Below, piece by piece: positions 30,666 to 43,237 of a DNA stretch of 64,000 bases. This DNA is from Parietichytrium sp. I65-24A (taxonomy: Eukaryota > Sar > Bigyra > Thraustochytrida > Thraustochytriidae). Under the pieces are notes generated by a model, which made no database searches, was not told where the DNA came from, and saw only the letters and a program-made list of their open reading frames with translations. Position numbers and translations under genes: made by a program. Positions within the stretch are counted from its first letter, which is position 1; every line of letters begins with the position of its first letter. Location of the stretch: positions 310,001 to 374,000 of the forward strand of contig BLSF01000040.1 of assembly GCA_012862575.1 (NCBI GenBank). The letters run 5' to 3'.

Positions 30666-33600
30666 TCTCAAACAGAAGCTGTGAGCAACAACAGAGCAAG
30701 AGAGAAGGTGGTCAAGGAGGCTTGCTCAAGTTGGCGATGTTGGTGATGTCAGTGTTGGCTTTTGGCTTTTCTAGCGCTCTCGAGGGAGCTGAAGAAGGAA
30801 ATGTTTGTGGAAAAGAATTGTGAGGAAGAGTGCGTTTTCCAGGGTGCTGGCTCAACCTGTTGGGTGGGTGGCACATCATGTGCGATTTGTCAGAGCTGCT
30901 AAGAGGGAAGCGAGAGGGGAGGCAGAAAGAAGAGGGAGGACATGTTCCCTGTGAATGTCAGTAACCTCCGACCAAACAAAACTTTGGCTCAAGCAATGGC
31001 TCTCTCCTTGGCTTGGCTTGCCTCCTTCTCCCTCTAGCCTCCTCCTCCTTCAATCTTTCCGCTCATCCTGCCTGGATGTGGGAGATAGCGATTCAGCTAG
31101 AACTCCTTTTCCTCACGAAGCAAAAACTAGGCGTTACACTTACCGAAACCGACAAACGATGAATTCAGCTTACTTTCGTGCTCTCAGGGGGGAAGGGATA
31201 CAAGCACACTTATTGACTCTCATAGTGCATGATTATTCGCAAAGAAGTTACCATTATAGAGATTCCTGCGATACCAAGTAAGAGTCAACACATACTAGAT
31301 GACGGGCCTATCGCGATCCAATTGCATCTAGTCAGAGATTGCGATTCATATTTTATGAGAGTTCATTAGTACAAGTACTTGTACCGTCTGTTTGACTCGG
31401 CAACTCACACGCTGGTAAACTTCTCCTGACTAAGAGTACTACTTGTATGCATAGGAAGGTGAAACGGCTGGTGCCAACTGGGGCACACCGCGAAATATAA
31501 ATTCTTCTTCAATTTAACGCCTTTATTTTACGGTCAACAGACTCGTTGCTTTTGGCGTCTCTCCGACCGCTGACTTGAAGGGTTTCAAGCGGTCCATGGT
31601 TCTGCGGAGTAATTTTCGAAGCAGGTTTGGAATGTCATGGCTTTCAAATGAAGCACATCAAAACGCACAACATATTCGCCACTCCCCTGTGGCAAAGCTT
31701 CTTTCTCATTTAAAGTGCTCTAGCACTCTGCCACTTGTTGCGACATTCGAGTGACACGAAAGTCATCGAAGCCGTACACCGTGCGCTAGCCCACATAAGG
31801 CACGGCGCCTAAACGCTGGTCAACACACCTCCTTGCAATCCGCGAACTCGCTAATCATCTCGTCTAGCCACAGGGGACTAGCTAGCTCTTATTGCTAGCT
31901 AGCGACGCGCAACCAGTTGCAGGAGAGAGAGAGGAGAGGGATAGAGATGGTTGAGATCGATCGATGTTGAAGAAGAGGGGACTCAGAGAGTCAGAAAGAG
32001 TAGACTATCCAAGTTGTCGCGGCCGAAAACCGTCTCCGATACTGTTGTGCTGAGTACTAGTACCACATTGCGCTTTGTTCCGCCGTCCTAGTTTTAGATC
32101 TGGCCGACACAGTGGTCGCGCGAGCGCAAGGTTTTTGCCGACAATTGCCGACTTGCGCGCCCGTTGGGGTGGTGCTCCCGGCACTGCCCCTTGGTCTGAT
32201 AAGAAGCACGCACAAGGTAAGCCGAGTGGACTTGCTCAAGCTCGGACTTCGGACCTTGGCTCTAGGTGGACCGGCTGTCTCTTCTGCCTTGTAAGATTGT
32301 GTGGTTGGGCTTGGTCATTTTCGGTGCAGCGATGAAGCCGTCCATTCCAGTGCAGAAGGATGCTATTGCAAAGCACTAGTGCTTGTACTTTTTTTTCCAG
32401 ATGAAACGTCAAAGCTTCATCGTGATAAGCGCGTGATGTTTTTTTCGATCGGAAAAGAGGAACTGGATCAAATAACTTACACAACCTCCCGCGCAGTCTG
32501 CCCTCTGCGGCCAGGAGGGAGGGGACGAGCCTTACACCCACACCTGGAGTCTGTCTGCTAAATTGCCGGTGTTGACTTTTCCTGCAAACATTGGATCCTG
32601 CACAAGACATCAGGAGGAAGGACTACTAAGGTTTTGACTACCGCAGTGAAACTACTCTTGAAGTCCATTTCGTAAATCCGTCAGCCCATCCCCTTTACTA
32701 CCCGCTTCTCGGAACAAGAATTTTGTAAAGGGCTACCCTGCTTGATAGCAGTGCAATAAGGAGAAGGAAGAACTTGGAGCGACAGTTTAAAAAAAGAAGC
32801 GGGAAAATGTATTGCTACGGGTATAAGAGTTGAATTAAGCGAAGCTAGCATTGAATTCAATTGAGGAAAAATGAGCAAGAGCCCTTTCACGACTTCGGTA
32901 TATCTTTCAGCTTCTTTTACAATTCAGAATGCATAAAAAACAATTCTCTCTGGGGGAGTTTCTTTTAAAGAAGAGACCCCATCATCAACAAACCCGAGTT
33001 TCAGCCTCACAATGCCGTCCACTACAGATGGAATGGCGCGAAGACATGCGTTCCAAGTTAACAGTCCAATTTTTTTTTTCTTGTTCTTGTTTCGAATTTT
33101 TCAATGTGAACTAGAATACAAAAACACAGTCACAACAATGAATGAAAAAATGGAATGTTCGCGTACGTCTCCGGCCCAACTGATCAAACGTCGACCACTT
33201 CAGGCTACTTAGGAGTGTATAGCAAATCATCATAGAGAAAATAATTAAAGCAACTCCTATTCTTAAACTGATCCTCAGTAGATGTTTTTCGTAACTGGAA
33301 ACATGTTGGCGGGAGGAGGCAGGAATCAGGGACAAAACAAAATCTGATCAGACTCTCCTTCTTTCTCCCTCAAGCCTCGTTTTCGCACAGACTTCTTCCT
33401 CTTTCCGATTGTGACATTCCACCACTTAAATTTTAAATTATGAACTCTCCAAAAGTACTTGAGTACGGATGAGAGCAAAAGATGTAACTGCGTAATCTTT
33501 AAAGGTACTTGAGGTCCTCAAGAAGGTGTCCTCACAGTGTCAAAGCGCGTCAGTCTTGGCTGTGAGTATACGCAATGCTGTGAGACGAAAATGATGACAC

Positions 33601-36600
33601 CTTTTGGCGAGGGCGAGGGCGGAGGAGTTGCATTGAAAAGTTGGCTTTACGCTTACGTCGGAAGTGATTCCAGTCAAAATCGCCACCAATAAGTTTTAAA
33701 AGCGAAAAATGGTCGGAGGCAGGTATGGAAACTTCCGAACTTTTTAGAGCCTTGCCTTCCTGCACGGGATTTTGCATTGTAGCGACCACTGTCACGCGAT
33801 GCGGGGGCCGTCTATTTCCGCATACCAACTCATCAAGAAACAATCCCTTGTCGCGCAGTTTCCATTCCACATGCCGCATTCCGCATTCCACATTCCTCGA
33901 TGCCATATGCCTTTCCCTTTTTGGCTGCAGACTGACCGACCCTGAGCGAGCAGCTCGCAAATCGAACTCCATCAAGGTTTGGACCGCGAAATTTGTGAAT
34001 CCAACTTCTTCTAAATTTACAGTCAATTGAAGAAGTCTAGCTAGCGGTCAATCTATCACCTTGCTGATTTGGCTGGTGGATTGACATTGAGCAAGCGAAG
34101 CCTTCGGAAGCTGTTTTACACTACACTTGACAAGTACCAAGAACACATTAGCGAACTTGTGTTAGTTTCTCTTTCCAGAGCCAACACGTGCTCTTGGAGT
34201 TGGAGAGGAGAAGCTTACACTGCTTACACCGTTTTTGGCGGAAGAGACGTACGCTGACTTTTGATACTCTTAATAAGCCTCAAATAATACCGGTATCTCC
34301 AACAGTGCAGGTGTGCATAACAATGAAGAAAAGCAATTCTCACCCTTCATTTTTCCTCTCATCGCTCTCATTCCAGAATTATTACGACCTAGCAAGAGAT
34401 TACTTGCCATACTCCCTTGCTCAAGGCACATTTTATGTACGACTCGTTTGCCTTTAGAGCAGACGGTGATGTGGTCAGTTCCCTTTTCGACCCACTGTCA
34501 GCGCGAAATACCACTCACAGTCGGTCACAGTCAGCATGACTCGGTCAATCTGCCCAGCTGCGAGGCTGTCTAAATTCACAGAGCTCTTTTCAAAGAAACA
34601 CCATCTTTTTTTCTTGTTCTGCTTCGATCAAACGTAGAACTATTCTATACTCCTCCTTGTTATCTTTTTTTGGTCAATTGATTGATTGAGATAGGGAATA
34701 GAAAATAAAAAATAAAAAAGAATAAAAAAATGTTGAACTGCAAGCGGGAATATTGAAATCACACTCTGAACAGGCAAGAGGTAGCAAGGAAACAATACCA
34801 CCCAGTATGATCCTGCCAAGGCTACGAGCGGGAGGACAGGTGTGCAGGTATCAAGTATCAAGTCCTGCTTCTTGGAGGAAAAAGTGTTGTGAAACACGAG
34901 CTCGGCAGAAGCCAGAATTGCTGCGGAAGTGTGCGATTCCGATCACACTCACTGTGGCAAGTTGAATCAAAAGTTGCAGCACGCGTTGGCGCTTTTCTTT
35001 TACGCCGCTGTGTCACCGCAGTAATGATGCTGGCGATGCTACAAGTACTTCTCTCCGTTTATTGTTTATCCACCGCAAGCGTGCAATCTTGTAATCTTGC
35101 AAGCGTATAAGAGAGTGGGAAGAGAGCGGAAGAGAGCGCCGACGGAAGAGACTCCCTCGGGCGAACCCATACGCGTCAGGTCAACGTTTCCGTCGCTGCA
35201 AACTTTCGAACGTGCAAGCAGTGGAATGAGCAGCAAGTTGTAGTGTTTGAAGGGCTCGGTGGTTTGGACAAGACTTCTCATCGGAATTGCGATTCAACTA
35301 GCACTACGTTAATGGTGAGGCTGTCAAGCTTGTCGTCAAAACTAGCGTACTAAGACAGCTAAGCTATTCCGGCTGCTCGCCTATGCCTCTCTCTCCTCCC
35401 AACTTAGGCTACTCGCCGAGCACCCCATGAGAGCGAACTTTAAAGTTTGCATTTTTCACTGTCACAAAGGGATTTTATGATGGCAGAGCACGGGGAGAGC
35501 GGAGTGAGCAAACGAGTGAGGACTTTCTCTCGCAAGGTGAGGACTCGTCTCCTCTGGCTTGCAAATTTGCTGTTTCCTCCTTGTAAAGTTTTCTTTTCTT
35601 GAATTTTGGAATTCAGATGGATGTTTGCATTCACAACTAGTCCGAGCGCCTAGCTAGTACCTGCGATTTTTCTTGTGCGACTTTGCATCGCAGAGAATCA
35701 GAGCGTATGCGTACTTTTCTTACCCTTGGCTTTCACATCTCGAACGAACTTTGGTCGGGCCAAATATAGCACGGTGAGGAAAAGGAAGAACTTTCACGAG
35801 TTCTGATCAAGGGGAATTGCGCCGAGTTGGGCAGCAAAAGTCTTCTGAATTCCCCCGACCTCTGATACCGTACAATTACCATAGCGCCTAACCGCGCTGT
35901 GGCTTACGGGATTATTTGCATCATAATCTTGTTGTGAGGGTGGGCTGGCCAGCGCCAACCACTGACGTCGTCAGTGGAGCAACCAAATACGAGACCACGC
36001 GAAACCTTTCACCCCGACCGATCGATGGTGAGTTCGAGTCAGTCGTTGGGGCGGCATTATTAATAACTCGTTTGCGGCGGTGCGCGATCGGACCGGAGCA
36101 AAAGGCTTTTAAGAAGAGAGTTCAACCTTCCAGCTGTGTCCCGACTGCATTTTCTTTTTTTCTTTGATTACATTTTATAGAAATGAAGATAGACGAAAGC
36201 CAAAGTCACTCTGCTCCCGCCCTTGGCGGTCTTGGCGGTCTTCTTCGTGTTTGTGCCTGGTCCCGGTAGGCACACTGCCATTTAGTTAACGAAAGGCGAG
36301 CTCACTCAATGCTTTAATGGGTTGTGGCATCTTTTGTGTATTCCTCCCCATGCAAACGGAACGTGCAAAGGATTGGACGTCTTTGCCAAATAGCAAACAT
36401 CGACGGAATGGCTGGACGGCCATTCCCGGCGAATCTTGGCTCCACAAACCTTCAATCAAACATCATGCGTGTTGGCAATGACTTGCTGCCAAAAAGTTCC
36501 CGCACTGACAAGCTCTCCTTCTTTGGTTGAGAGTGGTGCATCCAGGGTCCACGACCTTAGGCTCAGAGATGCTTCAGAGGCTCGCACTCCTCTTCATTAA

Positions 36601-37365
36601 CGAGCAAGTTCTCTGCCGGCTCCGGTCCAACGTTCGATTCTGCCAAGTTGATTGTGTGCTCAGTAAAAGTTATTGTGAAAAAAAAAGTACTGACTGTGAC
36701 ATCTCCATCATGTTCTGAGAATGCAAAGAGTGACGACACCTTCAAAAGCCAGGTGTAGGAACGTATCACGAGCAAATAATACACTCTCTCGGTAAGCAAG
36801 GTTTACTTTTACTTTGTTGTTCCAGGCTGTATTACCTGTATGAATACGTACGTTCGAAGGTCTTGAGACATTTGCGCCTGTCATTCAAGCATTCCCGCCA
36901 GAGACGGCCGACTTGATCAGCTCTCCGGCATCGTACGCCGCTCGGAACAGCACGTCATAACTGTACGTACCGACGCCACCTCCTACAGCAACGGCACCCC
37001 CCAATTCGGGAATCGGGAAAATTTCCAGCGTTTATGCTTCACATGAATGAACAAACTGTTCTCAAGCATGCAGTGTGTGACTCTCATACGCCACCATGCT
37101 CCCAACCGGCGTGACCTTGAGATTTTGAGATCCCATGCGTGGGGTCTCTTCTATGAGCTCTTCTTTCTGAATGTCAACTCTTTTTCCGAACAGGTGTCGA
37201 AATATGCCAGCCTGGAAGAAAGCAAGAGTCTCAAGGAAGGCTCACACAGAGAGGAGGAAGTTTAAATTACAAGACCCGGCGGTGAAACGGCTTTACACCA
37301 GCCTCGACTACGAGCTATCGCGAACGTAGAGTGTTGCACTACCAAAAAAGAAGTCACCTGCAAGT

Positions 37366-37429
37366 GAATGAAAAACTCTAAAAACTAAAAATTCACTGAA
37401 TGAAAAACTCTAAAAACTAAAAATTCACT
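37366..37429. repeat. Perfect 32-bp tandem duplication
   Basis: The unit begins GAATGAAAAACTCTAAAAAC and is present twice without a mismatch, so it is recent. Confidence 0.95.
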
Positions 37430-39322
37430 GTCAGTTCTGAGACGTGAACTAATTTGAAAAATAAAAAGCTGAATCCCAAAGAGCTCTCTCATGTTTGTTC
37501 TTCCCAATGAAAGCTACTCTGCAGTACCCTTTCAAGCCAAAACTGACTTTCACTCGCGCTCACTCAGCTCGTGGCACCGTCCGCCACTCTGTAACACCTG
37601 GTCACTCGGTCTTCGTCCACCTACTGCAAAGGCTAAGTCCGATACATCTCCAAATCCAACCTGTGGACTTTGTCGCATCTCAAATCTCAAGCTTCTCTCG
37701 AGAAAGATGGACTTCAAACGATGGAAGAGAATGGCTCGTGAAGCTCCGAAATGCGCATGGAACGATTTCCTTTTAAAATCCAGAACTCAGAATGAGCATT
37801 GAGAATTGAGAATTGAGAATTCTGGATTCTGAATTTGGAATTCAATTCAACCCTAATGCAGAGCTGCATGCAAATAGGCCTCCAGCTCCTCTCCAAAAGC
37901 ATCGTCATTGAATGAACAAAACCGAGCCAGAGGCTCGCTCACGGACAAATGTTTATGTTCTTGCCCTCCCTCATGCCACTCAATTCAAAACGCTTGGAGT
38001 GCTCTGAGGAAAGAAGGAGTCTACCCTGTGTACTCCGTGCATGGAAGCGGGAGGCAAAGAAAGAGTTCTTGACTAAGAGTTCTTGACCTCCTACACGTCC
38101 TTTGAACTGTAAAACTTCCTCCTAGAGGGTAGGGTGGCGCTGGTTCTGGTATTCGGAAATACCTGCCTCGCAAATGAAAAGGACAGCGATTAGCATGGGC
38201 GCTCTATCTACCATTAATATATCATACCAGTCTCCGCTCCATCTGAATAAGACAAAATCCACTTCAAGAGAAGCACAACAAAACAATACAACAAAGGGCC
38301 TCGAGGCAGATCGTGCTTTCCACCTTCGGAGCAAAAACAAAAAAAGTAGATTGCAGACTTCGAAGAGAAAGTTGCATACTCGCCGTATAAAGCTCAAAAC
38401 TACGGTAGCGCTAGTATAGCAAACGGACGCGGAGTGCAAGCAGGCAGCTACTTGAGCTACGAGCTGCTCGGTGCGTTTACTTTGTTGCTAGTAATACTAA
38501 GGACCACCCCTTTCCTCCACTCAACCGTCCCACGCGGCAAACATAGAACCAATGAGGCGGAGCTGTACGGAGTTGTAGTAATTTGTTGGGAGAAGGAAGA
38601 GGCTGTCCAAGGAGAAATTGGATGGGAGGAGGAGAATGTGAAAAAGGAGGAGAAAGAAGTGGAAGAGGAGGAGACAAGCTCATCAACGGAGTGAGGAGGA
38701 TCGGTCTGATAATCAGCAGTATGAAGACACCGAAAGGAGGAGAGATGGAGAGAAAGAGAGAAAGAGGGAGAGCTGCGGGAGAAAGGCAGAGAGAGACAAA
38801 CGCAGCTGCTTTCGGCGTACTCTGCTCTTTTTCCCCTCTGTCTTTTGCAACCTCTGCTGCCCCGTTTACTCACTAGCCCTCTCCATACACAAACTGAGAC
38901 CCGACCTGCCTCCTCCCGCCCTCTCCCTCCGTCTCTCTAACTCTCTTTCTCTCTCTCCCCCTCTCTTCCCTTTCCCGTCTCTCCTCTACAGCATTCTGCC
39001 GCCTCCCTCCTTCCTTTCCCCCGCTCTCCTCTTGCCTTCTCCTCCTCCCGAGCAGGAGAAAGGAAAAGGGATGGGGAAAGAAGAAAGTAGAAAGAAGAAA
39101 GAAGATGGACGATAGCAGAAAGGGGAAACGGACTAGGCAAAAAGGGAAGAGGGAGAAGGGAGGAGGGAAAAGGGAAAAGTAGAAGAGACCCCAGCCAGCA
39201 GCCAATTCGCGGACTCTCCTCTCTCTTCGCGCGCGAAACCGCTAGAAACCACCCCGAAGCTTGGACTGTGCCGCGAAACACAGCGCGAGTGAACGTGAGA
39301 GACAGAGCGGCAAGAGACTTGC

Positions 39323-39383
39323 AGAGAGAGAGAGAAAGAAAGAAAGAAAGAAAGAGAGAAAGAAAGAAAGAAAGAAAGAAAGG
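39323..39383. repeat. GAAA microsatellite
   Basis: GA dinucleotides followed by about 13 GAAA/AAAG units with one interruption. Frames across it are artefacts. Confidence 0.9.
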
Positions 39384-40165
39384 AGGTCAACCAACAGGTT
39401 ACAGCACGGCGAAGAGAGCACTTGAGCGCAGGCCTCCAGCCAGCCGTCTCCAGAGCTCCAGAGCTCCAGAGCTGCAGTGATCCAGTGCGTTTATCTGATA
39501 TTGGTTTGGACTGGGGGCTTCTTTATGCAGGAAGGCTGGGAGCGAGCGAGCGTACCTCGGGGATACTCGACGGGAGTGCGACGGGTGTTGGTGGTGTATT
39601 GACATTTCCCGGAGGTTGTCGTTGCTGCTGCACCGCCGTCTGTGCCGTCTGTGGTGCGCAAGCCGGGGTCGCACGCGTAACGCGCGGCATTTGCCATTTC
39701 TTTTTATTTTTTCGCCTTTCGCTGACCGGGTGTGGGAGCTGGAAACTGATACTGGGGCAGCAAATTGCGACCACATCGGGAAAGGCGCGCACAGCTCCCC
39801 GACGGGCGGGTTGGTTGGCCTCAACAGGTTGATTGACCCACGTCACCTCGCTGCCTTCTGAGGACTGACAGACGGTTCAGACTCCGAAAGGCAAAGAGGG
39901 TCGGGGAGGAAGGGGAAGGCGGGCAAAGGGCCTTTGCTTTCTGGCTTTTGATTTGTGTGTTGTTTGTCTGTCTGTCTGTTTGCTGGATTTTTCCGCCAGC
40001 TGCATTCTGCAAGAAAGAGCACTTTCTCTTTGTCGAAAGTGGATGGATTAGCGCTCAACTTCGTGTGTGCCCAACAATTTTGAACTCAAACAACTGCGAT
40101 TTACGTAGTGGCTTGCGTCAGTCTCCTACCACCAACCCAGCCAGCCCCCCAGCAGATATCTCATC

Positions 40166-42199
40166 ATGGATCGAAATCCGCAAGGTTTTGGCAGTGGGCA
40201 GATCCCCTTGCCCAACTCCGCACAACCAAACAGCACCCCATACCAGCAATATTTATGGGTTCAACGGCACCAGGAAAACTTATTTCATGACCTTGCGCAG
40301 AGGCAGCAGCAACAGCAAGTGCAGCATGTCAGAGCTGCTGGGATGCCGTCTTATATTCGGGGGTTTGAGCGGTCACAGCAAGTGAACGAGACTCCCGGCA
40401 ATGCGAACAACTCAAACAACGTCTCCGCTAACCCGCACAATGGCGGCGGACAGATGTTAGGCGACGAGAACATGCGCAAATTCAACACAGAACTTGCCAT
40501 CTCGGTTATTAATGGCTGCGACGAAAACATCAGACAAACAGAAGCGAGGCTTTCTGCCCTGGTTCACATGGCGCACCAAACGCAACTTGCTGCCATCGCA
40601 GAGCAGAAGGAGCAGACCCGGATGTTGGTAACTCAGCAGGGGTTTGGCCAAGTCATTGAACAACTTCATGCAGAGCTGGATCAGATCAAGGCGGATCTCT
40701 CCACAGCCAAGTTGCGCAGTCCCAATGCTTCCAACACTGGGAGCGATGGCGCCGGGGGGACAGCCGCCGCCACAGACCTTTCCGCGAGCTCCTCTCGCAA
40801 TTTGATCAATAGACTTAAAGACGCCACCGAGAAAGCCGTTCGCGAGGTGGAGAAGGCTGCCGAAGAAAGCCTCGCTGCAGCCGACTTGCGCTTGCAGAGT
40901 TGCCTGAGATTAGTCGAACAAGCAAAGGAGAAATGGATGGCCTTTTTGAGTGCAACTCAAGGCACCGAAAAACTGCTTCACACCGTCGCGGAAACACTCG
41001 AGCAAACTGAGGACTCCAACTTTAAAGAGTTGCTGGACAAGGTGTTGGTCGAGAGGGACAGGTTGTCCAGCGCACGTAAAATGCTTGACATGAGCCACTG
41101 GACCGACATTTCCCACGCTGTCAACACCGCCACCGCACAGAACACCCGGAGCTCCGTGTCTGCAAGCCTGCCATCGGCGGCGCCGCACTCTACGCAAGAT
41201 AGACCTGTTGCTGCTACTTTGCCGGCGTCTGTATCCTCCTCCTCGGCATCCTCGGTGAGCACCGCGGAGCTCGAGGAAATGATGCGGACTCTGTCCAGTG
41301 GTCGAACTGGAGCCGTGCGGAAAAAGTGGAAAGATTGCTTTGACAGCCTCAAGACCAAGATTTCACGGAAAAATGTCAACTGGACAAACCAGAAAAGCGA
41401 GACTCTCCTGCACCTATACCTCACTGAAGAGGGTGACGCTTACACCAAGGTGTTTAAATTTTTCAATGTACAAGGTTTTGACTTCAATATCGCAGACCAG
41501 GAAGGCAATACCGTCCTGCACCTGCTAATGAAGAACAGGAGCAAAGGAAAAGAGGATGCCATCCGGTTCATTCTCGAAGAATGCTCGGTCAACCTGAATG
41601 TGGTCAACAACCGTGTGGACTCGGCACTTCATGTGTACGTACGCCAGGGGCCGGTGTACGTTCGCACAGTGCAGCTCTACGCGGACACGATGGGACTCTC
41701 GGGTTATTTTGACGTCAACGTCACGAATCAAGAGGGGAACAACGTTTTACACACCCTGGCCTCCAGCTTTCCCCGCCTCGACCTCAACGACGACATTCTC
41801 AGGACCCTGATTGGCTCTTTCTGCGAGAAAGGCGTCGACCTCGGCGCCAGAAACTCCAACAGCCACACCGTTCTGGAGATCGTCGAGGCAGCGCCACAGG
41901 CAATATCCGTCCTGCCTCGCACTGTAACGCTTCTTCGCCAGCGAATGGGCCTGCCTCAGCCGAACATCCACCTGCCTCGCTCGGCTGTGGCCTCGCCGTT
42001 CCACCTCGGCCTGCCCGGCTCCGCTCCCACGTCCGTTTCTTCCTCGGCCTTCATGGACGCCCTGCACCCGCGCTTCCAAGCTTCCCAGCGCCTGAACAGG
42101 GACGAGCCCAGCACGGCCTCGAGCCTTTCCTCCGCCGACGCCTCTCTGTCGCACAACACCAAGCGCCGTAGGACAGCTTCTTCCAGCGACTCGGACTGA
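40166..42199 (+). CDS. Coiled-coil/ankyrin-repeat protein, unknown function
   Basis: 677 residues, ATG start, one exon. The N-terminus (1-100) is Gln/Asn-rich with a QRQQQQQVQH run. About 105-310 is predicted helical and coiled-coil (RQTEARLSALVHMAHQTQ; KEQTRMLVTQQGFGQVIEQL). About 410-580 holds ankyrin-type repeats, each with a DxxGNTxLHLL-like core: QKSETLLHLYL, DQEGNTVLHLLM, NRVDSALHVYV, NQEGNNVLHTLA, NSNSHTVLEIV, separated by the usual helix spacing. The C-terminus is Ser/Ala-rich and ends with a basic patch (TKRRRTASSSDSD), a plausible nuclear localisation signal. It probably serves as a protein-binding scaffold; no enzyme domain is seen. It is isolated between two deserts. Confidence 0.85.
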   Translation: MDRNPQGFGSGQIPLPNSAQPNSTPYQQYLWVQRHQENLFHDLAQRQQQQQVQHVRAAGMPSYIRGFERSQQVNETPGNANNSNNVSANPHNGGGQMLGDENMRKFNTELAISVINGCDENIRQTEARLSALVHMAHQTQLAAIAEQKEQTRMLVTQQGFGQVIEQLHAELDQIKADLSTAKLRSPNASNTGSDGAGGTAAATDLSASSSRNLINRLKDATEKAVREVEKAAEESLAAADLRLQSCLRLVEQAKEKWMAFLSATQGTEKLLHTVAETLEQTEDSNFKELLDKVLVERDRLSSARKMLDMSHWTDISHAVNTATAQNTRSSVSASLPSAAPHSTQDRPVAATLPASVSSSSASSVSTAELEEMMRTLSSGRTGAVRKKWKDCFDSLKTKISRKNVNWTNQKSETLLHLYLTEEGDAYTKVFKFFNVQGFDFNIADQEGNTVLHLLMKNRSKGKEDAIRFILEECSVNLNVVNNRVDSALHVYVRQGPVYVRTVQLYADTMGLSGYFDVNVTNQEGNNVLHTLASSFPRLDLNDDILRTLIGSFCEKGVDLGARNSNSHTVLEIVEAAPQAISVLPRTVTLLRQRMGLPQPNIHLPRSAVASPFHLGLPGSAPTSVSSSAFMDALHPRFQASQRLNRDEPSTASSLSSADASLSHNTKRRRTASSSDSD

Positions 42200-42698
42200 G
42201 CCCTGCGTCCAGCCCACACTCCTTCTCTATCTGCCTCTCCAATTTCTGACTGTGAGACGTACACTCGCATTCAGTACTTGCCGTTTGCACTCTCTCTCTC
42301 TACTTGCTCTCCATGAGTCACTCACCAACAAAGAAAGAAAGAAAGAAGGAGGAAGCCACAACTTGTAAGACTTGTTGTGAGAGCCTCCCGTAGGCGGGCG
42401 TAGGTTAGCGCGTTTGGGGCGTCGTATCGTTTGCGCTAGCGCGGGCAAGTCTGCCTGTCGGGGCTTTAATCTGCAAGGACGTAGTGTCTCAAACTTGGTT
42501 GGCTTGTTCTTGACAGCCTTGATGCGCATCGCACGCGGTTGTAACGTGACAGGCAGGCCTTGTGCTGCACCTGCCTCGCCAAGGAGCACGAGAGATGGGA
42601 TGCCTCCCCGGTGGGGAGAGAAGGAAGCAAGGAAAGAACGAAAGATGGAAGGAATAACGCACGCTCATGCGCATTCATTCGCCCTGTTTGTTGTACCA

Positions 42699-42715
42699 GT
42701 ACTCACAGTCAGTAC
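42699..42715. repeat. Dispersed 17-bp imperfect palindrome, copy 2
   Basis: GTACTCACAGTCAGTAC, identical to 5646-5662. Confidence 0.7.
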
Positions 42716-43220
42716 ACTTGCCAAGCATTCGTTGTGTGACTGCTGTGAACCATTGACGACACTCTCACTGTGAACCTGGCTCACTACACGGTAGTGACAT
42801 GAGTAGTTTATATAGCTAACTTTGATCATCTCAAGACAGATAGATATTCTGTATCATTCTCCTCGAAACGTGGAGTGACTGGAAACCTGAAATTTTGGAT
42901 GGGAATGTCAACGATATCGGGACTGTTGATACTGCTTTCACTCGTGGGCATGGTAGGTGGATAGATGCATGGATCTCTTCTCCTCCCTAAATTCTGAACT
43001 ACCTAACCAAGTGACTGTGAGTGTCATTTGCTTAGCACCCTTTCTTCACTTTCTTCTCTGATTGATGGATTTTTTTTTGATTCAATTCATACAGATTCAG
43101 GATTCAGTTACAATTTTCATTCAAAAGATTGGGGCTGAGACTGAAAGTGTGCCGCTGCGCAACTTGGTCGGATTTCCGTCGTAGCCCCTCACTTGAATCG
43201 CCCTCCTCTTCACGTTTCTG

Positions 43221-43237
43221 GTACTGACTGTGAGTAC
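43221..43237. repeat. Dispersed 17-bp imperfect palindrome, copy 3 (reverse orientation)
   Basis: GTACTGACTGTGAGTAC, the exact reverse complement of the other two copies. Confidence 0.7.

Larger units (their letters stand above)
26863..40165. other. 13.3 kb gene desert
   Basis: No frame in this stretch has family motifs, long ATG-initiated coding or protein-like composition; stops are frequent in all frames. Seen instead: GATA repeats (28815-28841), CCCT/CCTT tract (30614-30665), a perfect 32-bp tandem duplication (37366-37429), GAAA repeats (39323-39383), GAGAATT repeats (37800-37850), many CTAGCTAGC palindromes, and partial ACTGACTGTGA copies. The part from about 39400 to 40165 is likely promoter and leader of the ankyrin protein. 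Unconserved short genes or non-coding RNAs cannot be excluded. Confidence 0.55.

Noticed and set aside
33550-34026. 158-codon minus-strand frame
   Set aside because: It begins with TTG and shows no family pattern.
39422-39832. 136-codon frame before the ankyrin gene
   Set aside because: Composition follows local repeats; it is probably leader sequence.
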